Assembly (NCBI GenBank): GCA_046328525.1
Contig: JAXLWK010000010.1
Location: 169,737 to 233,736 of the forward strand
Source of the DNA: JBDHWG01 sp046328525
Lineage (GTDB): Bacteria; Chloroflexota; Anaerolineae; Epilineales; JAHCIE01
Length of the DNA stretch: 64,000 bases
Direction: 5' to 3'
The first letter of the stretch is position 1; each line of letters starts with the position of its first letter. Made by a program: the position numbers and the translations under genes. Below, one piece after another: positions 1 through 8,259 of this stretch. The notes under the pieces are model-generated. The model had not been told where the DNA came from. It saw only the letters and a program-made list of their open reading frames with translations, and did no database searches.

Positions 1-1
1 G

Positions 2-604
2 TCGGCGATGGGCGCCGAGGTGACGCGCATGGACCTTAGGAGCGGCGTCTCTCCTGAGACGCTCCTGCGTGACATCCGCGCCCAGGAGTACGACCTGGTG
101 GTCGTTGCCGACGACGGCGCGCCCATTGACAGGTTACAGCGTGAAGCGACCACGCCGGTGCTCGTCGGGAAGGGGGCGCGGACGCCCATTAAGCGCGTCC
201 TGCTCTGCTCGGCGGGCGGCGAGCCGGGCAAGCTCGACGTGGTGTTCGGGGCGCGGCTCGCCCGGCGCGTTGGCGCATCGACCCGCCTTCTGTACGTGGC
301 GCAGCCGGTGCGCGAGGCGCAGCCCGTGGGCGTGGCAGACGGCGCCGACCGGCCGTGGCTGGCGCGCCACCTGGAAGAAGGGCGGCTGACGCTGCTGGGG
401 CAGGGCGTCGAGGTCGACACGAAGGTTCGCCAGGGCGGCGTCGTGGACGAGATCCTGGCCGAAGCCGCCGAGGGTGACTATGACCTCATCGTTGTCGGCG
501 GGCACGTGCCGTCGCGCCAGCGGCCCGGCGCTCGCGACGTCGCCGCCGAGATTGTCGCCCGCGCCGACCGTCCGGTCCTCGTCGTGCGCGGCCGCCTGGC
601 CTAA
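2..604 (+). CDS. Universal stress protein (UspA family), 5' end outside window
   Basis: Cytoplasmic nucleotide-binding stress protein of the UspA superfamily. About 200 residues are visible. They comprise the tail of one Usp fold (EYDLVVVADDG, then TPVLVGKG) and a complete second one (KRVLLCSAGGEPG, then DYDLIVVGGH and ADRPVLVVRG), so the intact protein is probably a tandem two-domain Usp. The glycine-rich ATP loop of the second domain (VVGGHVPSRQRPGARD) is degenerate compared with the usual GX2GX9GS/T, so ATP binding is uncertain. The frame is open to the window edge. An ATG lies at position 8, but the truncated first domain suggests the true start lies upstream. The histidine kinase gene follows after about 100 bp. 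Confidence 0.8.
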   Translation, partial: SAMGAEVTRMDLRSGVSPETLLRDIRAQEYDLVVVADDGAPIDRLQREATTPVLVGKGARTPIKRVLLCSAGGEPGKLDVVFGARLARRVGASTRLLYVAQPVREAQPVGVADGADRPWLARHLEEGRLTLLGQGVEVDTKVRQGGVVDEILAEAAEGDYDLIVVGGHVPSRQRPGARDVAAEIVARADRPVLVVRGRLA

Positions 605-613
605 CGAGAGAGT

Positions 614-674
614 ATGTAGTGACGACTTCAGTCGTTCGAGGCCTCGCGGAAGTGGCTGGAAGTCGCTACTACAT
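614..674. repeat. Dispersed imperfect inverted repeat, copy 1
   Basis: The left arm starts ATGTAGTGACGACTT and the right arm ends AAGTCGCTACTACAT, with about 30 bp between them. The same structure recurs at 6944-7002, upstream of sat/cysC. It is a REP/MITE-like intergenic hairpin lying between the Usp and kinase genes. It has no U-tract, so it is not a standard terminator. Confidence 0.75.
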
Positions 675-707
675 TCTCGTCGCAGGCTACTTGCGAGGAG
701 CATATGA

Positions 708-2840
708 TTGAGGCCTGAACTTATGGGGCGAGCCAGTGTCCCTTTTCGGACGCGCCTGAGCCTGACGCGGCTGGACCGCCGCAGTCTGCGCCTGCGGCTC
801 GTCGTGGCCCTCGTGCTGCTGGCCTGCGGCACCGTCGCCCTCATCGGTATCCCAACTGCGGCCCTGGTGCAGCGGGAGCTGGAACAGGAGGCGTGGGTGC
901 GCGTGGATGAGGGCGCGCGCGTCACCCGCGCCCTTTACGAGGCGCGGTCCCGCGAGGTGGGCGCGTTCGCCCTGCTCACGGCCCAGCGCCCAACCCTCCA
1001 CACCGTCATGCAGCAGGGCGGCATCCCGTCCCAAGCCTACCTGGACGACCTGCGGGCCGCCTCGGGCATCACGGCGCTCTCAGTGTTGAACGGGCAGGGG
1101 CAGGTCATCGGCCAGTCCGCTGCGGCCGGCCCATCTGGCGACTCGGCGGTGGCCGCTCTGCGTCGGAGCGGCGAACGCGCTGCCGGCGCGCTGCCCCTGC
1201 AATTGTCGGCGGCGGGCGTCGTCCTCGCGGCGGAAGCGCCGATTGTCCGCGAGGGCGGCGGCAACCCGCTGGGCATCGTGCGCGCCGGGCTGGCCCTGGA
1301 CGGGGATTTTACGACACGCCTCAAGCAGGAAACCGGGCTGGACCACAGCATCAACGTGGGCGACCGGCGCGCCGCCACGTCTCTTGGCGACGTCGCCGCC
1401 ACTGTGCCCCCAGCCGTTCGCCGGGATAGCCCGCAGCAGCTCGACTACCAGGGCGCCGCCTATTACGCCGACTGGCTCCCGCTGGGGACGGCCGATGGCG
1501 TGCCGGTGCAGGACGAAGTCGCCCTATCGGGCGCGGAGCTGGGCGCGACGATCCGCCGCATCGACACTATCCTCCTGGTCAGCGGCCTGCTGTTCGCGCT
1601 CATGGTCGGCCTGCTCGGCTACGCCCTGGCCCACCGCATCGCCCAACCGCTGCTCCGCCTGTCGGCGGGTGGGGAGGCGCTAGGGCGCGGCGACCTTAGC
1701 ACGCCGCTGCCGCCGGCGGATGGCGTGAGTGAGATCGTCGGTTTGCGCCAAACGCTGGAGCAGATGCGGCGGCGTCTTAAGACTGCGCACGACGAGTTAA
1801 GCCAGTCTAAGGCGTGGGCCGAAGACCTGATCGCGGCCCTGTCTGAAGGCGTCATGACCATCGACGCCGACGGGCGCATCACGTCGTTTAGTTCCGGCGC
1901 GGAAGGTTTGCTCGGCTGGCGTCGGCACGAGGTCATCGGCCGCCGCTACGGGATGGTGCTACGCCCGGCCGGCGCGGGTACGGCCGTGCCACGCCCGGCG
2001 CCGGGCGCCGCCGAGCGGCTGCGCGTCCTGACCAGGGACGGACGGCCTATCGCTATCACGCTGACCGGGGGAATGCTGGTCTCGCGCGGGGGCCAGGCGC
2101 AAGAGCAGGCATTCGTCTTCAGGGATGTGACGGAGGAGGAGCAGGCCCAGCGGCTGCGCGAGTTCTTCCTGGCGAACGTCTCCCACGAGTTCAAGACGCC
2201 GCTCGCCGCCCTGCGCGCCGCGACGGAGCTATTGACGCTCGAAGGTGATCACCTCTCAGAGGCCGAGGCGCACGAGATGCTCGACTCCATCACCCTTGGC
2301 GTCTCGCGGCTCGAAGAGTTGGTCGACAACCTGCTCAGCAGCGCGCTCATCCAGGCCGGGCATTTCGAGGTGCGGCCGCGGCCCGTTGATCTGCGCGCGC
2401 TCGTGGAAGAAGCCCTGCTCACCACTCGCCCGCTGCTGTCTCTGCGCCGGCAGACCCTGCGCCTCGATGTCCCGCCCGACTTGCCGTTCGTCCTCGCCGA
2501 CCCCCGCCGCTTGATGCAGGTGCTTGTCAACCTCATTTCCAACGCCAGCAAGTACGGCCCGCGTGACCGTCCCATTCACCTGTCAGTCGCCGTGGAGGGC
2601 GGGATGGCGGTTGTGCGGGTAGCCGACGAGGGGCCGGGCATTCCGGCGGAGCAGCGTGACATGCTTTTCCGCCCGTTCAAGCGTTCGGTGGAGGGAGAAA
2701 AGACGGCCGGTGTCGGCCTGGGGCTGTCCATCGTCAAGACCATCGTGGAACGGCACGGTGGCGAGGTGGGCGTCGAAAGCGCACCCGGCAGCACGGTGTT
2801 CAGATTCACCCTGCCCTTCGCAAACCCGGAGGAACAATAG
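708..2840 (+). CDS. Membrane sensor histidine kinase (HAMP-PAS-HisKA-HATPase)
   Basis: Two-component sensor kinase of 710 aa. There is an N-terminal membrane segment at about residues 30-52, an extracytoplasmic sensor region (about 55-285), and a second membrane helix (about 287-310). These are followed by HAMP, a short coiled coil, a PAS domain (about 370-475), HisKA with SHEFKTPLAAL (phospho-acceptor His493) and HATPase_c with N box (LISNASKYGP), G1 (DEGPGIP) and G2 (GVGLGLSIV). The TTG start at 708 is chosen because GAGGAG (695-700) sits 7 nt upstream. An in-frame ATG at 723 is the alternative. The response regulator follows 156 bp downstream, separated by a repeat element. The ligand cannot be read from the sequence. 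Confidence 0.9.
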   Translation: MRPELMGRASVPFRTRLSLTRLDRRSLRLRLVVALVLLACGTVALIGIPTAALVQRELEQEAWVRVDEGARVTRALYEARSREVGAFALLTAQRPTLHTVMQQGGIPSQAYLDDLRAASGITALSVLNGQGQVIGQSAAAGPSGDSAVAALRRSGERAAGALPLQLSAAGVVLAAEAPIVREGGGNPLGIVRAGLALDGDFTTRLKQETGLDHSINVGDRRAATSLGDVAATVPPAVRRDSPQQLDYQGAAYYADWLPLGTADGVPVQDEVALSGAELGATIRRIDTILLVSGLLFALMVGLLGYALAHRIAQPLLRLSAGGEALGRGDLSTPLPPADGVSEIVGLRQTLEQMRRRLKTAHDELSQSKAWAEDLIAALSEGVMTIDADGRITSFSSGAEGLLGWRRHEVIGRRYGMVLRPAGAGTAVPRPAPGAAERLRVLTRDGRPIAITLTGGMLVSRGGQAQEQAFVFRDVTEEEQAQRLREFFLANVSHEFKTPLAALRAATELLTLEGDHLSEAEAHEMLDSITLGVSRLEELVDNLLSSALIQAGHFEVRPRPVDLRALVEEALLTTRPLLSLRRQTLRLDVPPDLPFVLADPRRLMQVLVNLISNASKYGPRDRPIHLSVAVEGGMAVVRVADEGPGIPAEQRDMLFRPFKRSVEGEKTAGVGLGLSIVKTIVERHGGEVGVESAPGSTVFRFTLPFANPEEQ

Positions 2841-2844
2841 AACT

Positions 2845-2961
2845 CCGTCATTGCGAGCGAAGCGAAGCAATCCTCCGCCCTTGCGAGAGGCGGTCTACAT
2901 TGCTACAGCACTGCTGTCGCCCACGGGGAGATTGCCTCGTCGTTCCTCCTCGCAATGACGG
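2845..2961. repeat. MITE-like palindromic repeat between kinase and regulator
   Basis: Terminal arms CCGTCATTGCGAG (2845-2857) and CTCGCAATGACGG (2949-2961) form a perfect 13-bp inverted repeat. The interior contains GCGAAGCGAAGCAATC and GGGAGATTGCCTCG, typical of the widespread ATTGCGAG-type dispersed hairpin repeats. It fills most of the gap between two genes that are normally co-transcribed. Confidence 0.8.
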
Positions 2962-2996
2962 CCTAAGTTGGTGACGTAGACGTGGAGGTAGCAGGT

Positions 2997-3689
2997 ATGC
3001 GAGTTCTTGTTGTCGACGATGACATTCAGCTGGCGTCGCTCATCGCATTCACCTTGCGGCGCGAGGGCTTCCAAGTGTTTCAGGCGCACGACGGCCTGAC
3101 GGCGCTAGATGCCTGGGCGAGTGAACAGCCCGACATCATCATCCTCGACATCAACCTGCCGGGCCTGAGCGGCGACATGGTGCTCCAGCGCATCCGGTCG
3201 GCGAGCGCCATGCCGGTCATCATGCTGACCGTTCGCGGCGACGAGGACGCCGTCGTGCATGGGCTTAGCCTGGGCGCCGACGACTACATCGCCAAGCCGT
3301 TCAGCCCCCGCAACCTCGTTGCCCGCGTGCGGGCCGTTCTGCGGCGCAGCGGCCAGCAGCCGCCCGCCGACCTGACACTGGCCGACATGACGCTGGATAT
3401 CGACCGCCAGGCTGTGCGGTACACCGACGGCCGCGTGGTGCAGCTCACGCCGCTGGAGTTCCGCCTGCTGCGCTATCTCCTCGTCAACCAGGGCCAGGTC
3501 TTGCCCACCGACGCCATCATCGAGCATGTCTGGGGCTACGACACGCGCGAGGACCGCGCCGCGCTCAAGCAGCTCGTGCGGCGATTGCGAGTGAAGATTG
3601 AGCCTGACCCTGCCAACCCGCGTTACATCGAGACCCTGCCGAACGTCGGCTACACCATCAACGCCCAGGTGTCTACGCCGAGCGGGTAA
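2997..3689 (+). CDS. OmpR/PhoB-family response regulator
   Basis: DNA-binding response regulator of 230 aa, the likely partner of the kinase upstream. The receiver domain has acidic residues D7-D9, phospho-acceptor Asp51 (IIILDINLPG), Thr78 and Lys100 (AKPFSP). The C-terminal winged helix has LTPLEFRLLRYLLVNQGQV and the recognition region ALKQLVRRLRVKIEPDP. The start is the ATG at 2997, because GGAGGT at 2984-2989 is 7 nt upstream; a GTG at 2982 overlaps that site and is less likely. The 3' end overlaps the convergent uroporphyrinogen methyltransferase gene by 17 bp. Confidence 0.93.
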   Translation: MRVLVVDDDIQLASLIAFTLRREGFQVFQAHDGLTALDAWASEQPDIIILDINLPGLSGDMVLQRIRSASAMPVIMLTVRGDEDAVVHGLSLGADDYIAKPFSPRNLVARVRAVLRRSGQQPPADLTLADMTLDIDRQAVRYTDGRVVQLTPLEFRLLRYLLVNQGQVLPTDAIIEHVWGYDTREDRAALKQLVRRLRVKIEPDPANPRYIETLPNVGYTINAQVSTPSG

Positions 3690-4515
3690 GCGCCCAGGCC
3701 GGCTCGGTCTCGATATCTAGCCCAAGCTGGCCGCGCAGGGCCACCACGTCGCCGACAACGATGGTCGCCGGCGACTGAACGCCCGCCTCACTCGCCTGCT
3801 GCACGATCGTCGCCAGCGTCCCGACCGTGACGCGCTGGCGCGGCAACGTTCCGCTCTCGATGATGGCGGTCGGCGTCTCTGGCGCGCGGCCATGCCCCGT
3901 GAGCAGGGCGACGACGTGGGACAGCCGCTCGACGCCCATCAGAATCACGAGCGTATCGATCCGCGCCAACGCACCCCAGTCCACATCGCCGGCGCCGTCG
4001 CTCGCGTCGGCGCGGTGGGCGGTGGCGACGGCGAACGCGCCGGCCACATTACGGTGGGTGACGGGAATACCCGCAGTGCCCGGCACGCCCACGGCGCTGC
4101 TCACGCCGGGCACAATCTCGCACGCCACCCCCGCCTCCGCGCACGCCGCCGCCTCCTCGCCGCCGCGCCCGAAGACGAACGGGTCGCCGCCCTTGAGCCG
4201 AACGACGGTCTTGCCTGCCCGCGCTCGGGCGACGAGCAGGACGTTAATCTCGTCTTGCGTGAGCGCTTGCTGGCGCGGCGCCTTCCCGGCGTAGATTAGC
4301 TCCGCCCCCGGCCGCGCCTCGTCCAGCAGCTCCTCACTGACGAGGCGGTCATAGACGACGACGTCGGCGCGCCGCACACAGCGCAGCCCTTTGACGGTCA
4401 TCAACTCCGGGTCGCCCGGCCCGGCGCCCACCAGGTACACTTTACCGGGCTTGCCCAGCCCAAACGCTCGTGAGAGGGAATGGCGCCACGTCCCGCGCCG
4501 GTCATTGATCAACAT
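3673..4515 (-). CDS. cobA: Uroporphyrinogen-III C-methyltransferase (SUMT)
   Basis: Catalyses two SAM-dependent methylations of uroporphyrinogen III to precorrin-2, the first step to siroheme and a branch point with cobalamin. About 280 aa. Tetrapyrrole methylase signatures are YLVGAGPGDPELMTVKGL near the N-terminus, VVRLKGGDPFVFGRGGEE (SAM-binding region) and EIVPGVSSA. The ATG at 4515 overlaps the end of the precorrin-2 dehydrogenase gene by 14 bp, which indicates translational coupling. It is the last gene of the sulfate-assimilation operon. A roughly 25-residue leader before the GKVYLVGAGPG core is slightly longer than usual. Confidence 0.92.
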   Translation of the reverse strand: MLINDRRGTWRHSLSRAFGLGKPGKVYLVGAGPGDPELMTVKGLRCVRRADVVVYDRLVSEELLDEARPGAELIYAGKAPRQQALTQDEINVLLVARARAGKTVVRLKGGDPFVFGRGGEEAAACAEAGVACEIVPGVSSAVGVPGTAGIPVTHRNVAGAFAVATAHRADASDGAGDVDWGALARIDTLVILMGVERLSHVVALLTGHGRAPETPTAIIESGTLPRQRVTVGTLATIVQQASEAGVQSPATIVVGDVVALRGQLGLDIETEPAWALTRSA

Positions 4516-5161
4516 GGTTTTGCTCCTCCGGCCAGACGCCCAGAATCTCGGCGATCCGCCCGCGCGCGGCCGTTTCGTCACCCCGGCGCAACAGCTCGAA
4601 CACGTCCGAGTCGACCAACTCATACCACAATGCCTTGCGCTGCTCGAAGTCCGGGGTCTGAGCCAGGAGCGGGGCGCGCGCCTGTCCCGCCAGGGTCAGG
4701 AACTGCGCGTACTCCGGCCCAATCGAGTGTTCGAGCTGCTGGCGGAGGCGCACCGCAACGGCCGGCGCCTTGCCGCTGGTCGAGATGGCAATGGTCAGGT
4801 CGCCGCGCCGCAGGATGGAGGGGGCGATGAAGTTGCAGTGGGGTGTGTCGTCGACCACGTTCATCAGGATGTTGCGCTCCAGCGCCTCCTGCCACACGCG
4901 GGCGTTTGTCTCGCGGTCGTCCGTCGCGCTGATAGCGATGAACGCGCCCTTCAGGTCGCCCTCTTGATACTCGCGGGCAATGTGGCTGATGCGCAGTTCG
5001 TCCCGCAGGCTACGCAGCGTCTTCGTCAGCCTCGGCGCGACGACAAACACGCACGCCTCGGCAGTCAGAAGATTCTCGACTTTGCCCTGGGCGATCTGGC
5101 CGCCGCCGATGACGACAGCCTTCCGTCCGACCAGGTTGAGATAGACCGGGTAATACTGCAT
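4502..5161 (-). CDS. Precorrin-2 dehydrogenase / sirohydrochlorin ferrochelatase (CysG N-terminal/Met8p type)
   Basis: Oxidises precorrin-2 with NAD+ and probably inserts iron to give siroheme. 219 aa. The Rossmann motif VIGGGQIAQGKVENLL lies near the N-terminus. NVVDDTPHCNFIAPSILRRGDLTIAISTSGKAP matches the catalytic and dimerisation segment of CysG-N/Met8p, including the conserved Asp. Here the methyltransferase half of CysG is a separate gene (cobA, overlapping). Together they supply the prosthetic group for the sulfite reductase encoded at the head of the operon. It starts 1 bp after the sat/cysC stop. Confidence 0.92.
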   Translation of the reverse strand: MQYYPVYLNLVGRKAVVIGGGQIAQGKVENLLTAEACVFVVAPRLTKTLRSLRDELRISHIAREYQEGDLKGAFIAISATDDRETNARVWQEALERNILMNVVDDTPHCNFIAPSILRRGDLTIAISTSGKAPAVAVRLRQQLEHSIGPEYAQFLTLAGQARAPLLAQTPDFEQRKALWYELVDSDVFELLRRGDETAARGRIAEILGVWPEEQNHVDQ

Positions 5162-5162
5162 C

Positions 5163-6911
5163 TCAGGCTACCCTCTCCACGCGCTCGCCCCGCGTGTCGT
5201 CGCGCACGAAGCCGCGCTCGACCAGCCAGGCCAGGATGGCGCGGGCGTTCTCCTCCGGCGCCTGGGAGACGGTATCCAGGGTTAGCTCGGGGTCCAGCGG
5301 CGGCTCATACGGGTCGTCGACGCCGGTGAAGTCCTTGATCTCGCCGCGCCGCGCCTTGGCGTACATCCCCTTGACGTCGCGCCCCTCGCACACGTCGAGC
5401 GGCGTGTCGACGAACACCTCGACAAACTGATCGTCGCCGACCATGGCGCGCACGTCGTTGCGCGTCGCGCGGTAGGGGCTGACGGCGGCGCAGATGGCGA
5501 CGCCGCCGTGGCGGACGATCTCGCTCGCCAGGAAGCCGATGCGGCGGATGTTGGTGTCGCGGTCCTCCTTCGAGAAACCCAGGCCCTTCGACAGGTGCGT
5601 GCGCACCACGTCGCCGTCCAGGACGGTAATCTGCCGCCCGCGCTCCATCAAGAGCGTCGTCAGGACCTCGGCGATGGTGGACTTGCCCGCGCCGCTCAGG
5701 CCCGTGAACCAGATGCACACGCCCTGGCGGTGGCGCGGTGGGTAGGTCTCGGCGAGGATGTCGGCAACCTCGGGGCGGGTGAACCAGGCGGGGAGCTTGC
5801 GCCCGCGGCTCAGGTAGTCCTCGCGCACCTGGGTGCCGGAGATGGACGCCGTGCGCGCCTGGCCGCCGACCTTCGATATTTCCTCGTAGCGCCCCTCTTC
5901 CGGCAGATAGACCAGCTCACTGAAGGGGATCATGCCGACGCCAAGCTCGTCGCTATAAGCCGCGACAAGCTCCTGGGCGTCGTACGGGCCGTAGAACGGA
6001 TTGCCCGTCGAGTCGATGCCGGGGCTGGCGTGGTCGCGGCCGACGATAAGGTGGTTCGCGCCGTAGTTGCGGCGAATGAGGGCGTGCCACAGCGCCTCGC
6101 GCGGCCCGGCCATGCGCATCGCCAGCGGCAGCAGGGCGAGCCGGATGTGGCCGGGGTCGTAGTAGTGCTGCGCCAGCGCCTTGTACGTGCGCACGCGGGT
6201 AAAGTGGTCCACGTCGCCGGGCTTGGTCAGGCCGACGACGGGGTGCAGCAGAAGGGTGCCGTTCACGCTCTGGGCGGCGCGCTTCGTCAGCTCCTCATGG
6301 ACGCGGTGCAGCGGGTTGCGCGTCTGGAACGCGACGACGTTGTGGCGGCCGAAGCGTGCCAGGGCGGCCCGTGTCTGGGCCGGCGTCAGGCGCAGGGCGC
6401 GGAAGTCGTAATGCGTGGGCAGGTTGAGAACCTGGAGCCGCCCGGCGACGGCGTGCGTTCCCCAGCGGTGCATCTCGGCGACGAGGGGGTGGCGCGGGTC
6501 GAGGGTGCCGAAGACGAGCTGCGCCTCCAGCTCGCGATCCCACGCGTAAATCTCCTCGATCGTCATCACCGCCAGGAGCTCGTTCTTGGCGTTGCGCAGC
6601 GCGATGTCCGCGTCCAGCCGGATGGCCGGGCCGAGGTCCACGGGCAAGGTAACGGGAATGGGCGAGAGCGCGCCGCTGCTCAGCCGCATGTCGTGCAGGA
6701 CGCTGAGGTAGTCGGCCTGGCCCATGAAGCGGTCCAGGGGCGAGAAGCCGCCGGTCGCCAGCAGCTCCAGGTCGCACACGGAGCGCTCGGAGAGCTGGAT
6801 GGACGGCAGGCGCGTAGCGTACGCCTTGAGGTCGTCGCGCCCTTCGTCGGGCACGACCAGGTTGATGAGTTCGCCGCCATACGGCGGAATCAATGTCGCT
6901 AGTTTGCTCAT
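5163..6911 (-). CDS. sat: Bifunctional sulfate adenylyltransferase / adenylylsulfate kinase
   Basis: ATP sulfurylase fused to APS kinase, 582 aa: sulfate + ATP gives APS, then PAPS. The N-terminal PUA-like and catalytic domains (about 1-385) carry QTRNPLHRVHEELTKRA and GRDHASPG. The C-terminal CysC domain (about 395-580) has the P-loop GLSGAGKST (Lys410), GDVVRTHLSKGLGFSKEDRDTN and the lid region DVKGMYAKARRGEIKDFTGV. The domain order sulfurylase-kinase is the one found in several thermophilic and Chloroflexota-type bacteria. Translation starts at ATG 6911, with an AAAGGA-like site about 10 nt upstream. A 103-bp gap, containing a dispersed repeat, separates it from the gene upstream in the operon. 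Confidence 0.95.
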   Translation of the reverse strand: MSKLATLIPPYGGELINLVVPDEGRDDLKAYATRLPSIQLSERSVCDLELLATGGFSPLDRFMGQADYLSVLHDMRLSSGALSPIPVTLPVDLGPAIRLDADIALRNAKNELLAVMTIEEIYAWDRELEAQLVFGTLDPRHPLVAEMHRWGTHAVAGRLQVLNLPTHYDFRALRLTPAQTRAALARFGRHNVVAFQTRNPLHRVHEELTKRAAQSVNGTLLLHPVVGLTKPGDVDHFTRVRTYKALAQHYYDPGHIRLALLPLAMRMAGPREALWHALIRRNYGANHLIVGRDHASPGIDSTGNPFYGPYDAQELVAAYSDELGVGMIPFSELVYLPEEGRYEEISKVGGQARTASISGTQVREDYLSRGRKLPAWFTRPEVADILAETYPPRHRQGVCIWFTGLSGAGKSTIAEVLTTLLMERGRQITVLDGDVVRTHLSKGLGFSKEDRDTNIRRIGFLASEIVRHGGVAICAAVSPYRATRNDVRAMVGDDQFVEVFVDTPLDVCEGRDVKGMYAKARRGEIKDFTGVDDPYEPPLDPELTLDTVSQAPEENARAILAWLVERGFVRDDTRGERVERVA

Positions 6912-6943
6912 GCGATGTAAGTCCTTTGGTCAAACGCTATGTC

Positions 6944-7002
6944 TTGTAGTGACGACTTTAGTCGTTCCGCGTCACGGGCGCGACTGGAAGTCGCTACTAC
7001 AT
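6944..7002. repeat. Dispersed imperfect inverted repeat, copy 2
   Basis: Same family as 614-674. The left part is TGTAGTGACGACTTTAGTCG and the right part is GACTGGAAGTCGCTACTACA. It lies in the sulfate operon between the hypothetical gene and sat/cysC, so it will be transcribed as a hairpin inside the mRNA. Confidence 0.75.
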
Positions 7003-7014
7003 GGGGTACATCCT

Positions 7015-7467
7015 CTAGAAATCCAGCTCGACGGTGTCGAGGGTGATGCCTTCGGGGTGGATGCGCAGGGAGAAGTGCCCCGCGTCGGTGTCCAGCGTCA
7101 GCCCGTAGACGCCCGGCGCGCGGGACGTGAACGCCACGCCGGTGAGCGTTTGCCCCTGGAGCGCCGCGAGCGCCTGGTTGACCTCGCCGGTCGCCGTCGT
7201 GACGGCGATGCCGCGCGGTGTCTTCTGGAACAGGCGCAGGAGCGCCTGCTCGCCCTCGGCGGTGTAGCGTTTGCGCAGGCGGCCGGTCTGCAGCCCCAGC
7301 TCCAGCAGGTTCTCCAGCATCGTCAGGTCCGCGCCGTCCACGCTGCCGCCGTCCAGCGCCGCTGCCAGGCGCTCATAGCGCCCGCGGATGCGCTCGTCCT
7401 GCACCGCGCCGGCCAGCGCCTGCGCCTCCTCAACAAGTAGCTCCCGTTCAATCGGGCCAATGTCCAT
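7015..7467 (-). CDS. Hypothetical protein inside the sulfate-assimilation operon
   Basis: 150-aa soluble protein I do not recognise. The first 75 residues look helical and charged (IERELLVEEAQALAGAVQDERIRGRYERLAAAL). The rest reads as a beta-rich domain (RGIAVTTATGEVNQALAALQGQTLTGVAFTSRAPGVYGLTLDTD). No cysteines, signal peptide or membrane segments are seen. Start ATG 7467 has GGGAGGG about 5 nt upstream. It sits 12 bp after cysH and before sat/cysC in the same orientation, so a role linked to APS/PAPS metabolism or its regulation is plausible but only inferred from position. Confidence 0.75.
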   Translation of the reverse strand: MDIGPIERELLVEEAQALAGAVQDERIRGRYERLAAALDGGSVDGADLTMLENLLELGLQTGRLRKRYTAEGEQALLRLFQKTPRGIAVTTATGEVNQALAALQGQTLTGVAFTSRAPGVYGLTLDTDAGHFSLRIHPEGITLDTVELDF

Positions 7468-7479
7468 GGGGTCCCTCCC

Positions 7480-8259
7480 TTAGTGCCTGTTCAGCAGCGC
7501 TTCCAGCTCGTGCTCGAAACCGCCGCTCTCGATGGGGCAGTGGATGCCGCACTCCTTGGGCGCGTTCTTCTCCCACCACCAGCGCCCGGCGCGCGGGTCC
7601 TCGCCCGTCTGGGTCGGCCGGGTGCAAGGCAGGCAGCCGATGCTCGTGTAGCCCTTGTCATACAGCTTGTGGTACGGCACGTCGTTCTCGCGGATGTAGT
7701 CCCACACCTCGTCCTCAGTCCAGTCGGCGAGGGGGTTGACCTTGACGATGCCGCCGTGGTCGTGGTCAATCTCGATCTTGCGGATGTTGGAGCGGCTGGC
7801 CCACTGGTCGCGGCGCAGGCCGGTCATCCAGCCGTCCAGCCCGTCGAGGACGCGGCGTAGCGGGTTGACCTTGCGCACCTCGCAGCACGCCAGGCGCAGG
7901 TTGACCGCCTTGTAGAACAGGTTGACGCCATGCTGGCGCGTCAAGGTCTCGACCTCGCGGGCGTCCGGCACGATGACCTCGACGGCGATGCCATAGCGGT
8001 CGCGCACCGCGTCCACCATGTCGTAGGTCTCCTGGGGCAGGCGGCCGGTGTCCACGGTGAACACGCGCACATCCGGGTTGATGCGCCAGGCCATGTCCAG
8101 GATCGCCATGCCGTCGGCCTGGAAGCTCGTAAAGACGGCAATATGCGGGTGGAACTCCTCCAAGGCCCACTCGATCACGGCCTGGGGCGACTGGTCGTCG
8201 TACTCGATCGCCAGCTCGCCGGCTTCCAACTCGTCCAACAGATAGCGTGTCTCACTCAT
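7480..8259 (-). CDS. cysH: Adenylylsulfate/phosphoadenylylsulfate reductase, Fe-S type
   Basis: Reduces APS (or PAPS) to sulfite with thioredoxin or glutaredoxin. 259 aa. The PP-loop-like adenylyl-binding fold includes AVFTSFQADGMAILDMAWRI and VFTVDTGRLPQETYD. Four cysteines in the CC...CxxC arrangement (C125, C126, C209, C212) are those that bind the [4Fe-4S] cluster in bacterial APS reductases. The nucleophilic cysteine lies in the C-terminal ECGIHC motif (C237). The start is taken at ATG 8259, which overlaps the sir stop by 8 bp; a longer in-frame extension to 8337 lies wholly inside sir. The four-Cys signature favours APS as substrate, although the neighbouring sat/cysC fusion can make PAPS. 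Confidence 0.93.
   Translation of the reverse strand: MSETRYLLDELEAGELAIEYDDQSPQAVIEWALEEFHPHIAVFTSFQADGMAILDMAWRINPDVRVFTVDTGRLPQETYDMVDAVRDRYGIAVEVIVPDAREVETLTRQHGVNLFYKAVNLRLACCEVRKVNPLRRVLDGLDGWMTGLRRDQWASRSNIRKIEIDHDHGGIVKVNPLADWTEDEVWDYIRENDVPYHKLYDKGYTSIGCLPCTRPTQTGEDPRAGRWWWEKNAPKECGIHCPIESGGFEHELEALLNRH

Noticed and set aside
5508..6902. 464-codon open frame opposite sat/cysC
   Set aside because: Same reason: mirror frame of a well-supported gene, low-complexity Arg/Ala/Gly/His content.
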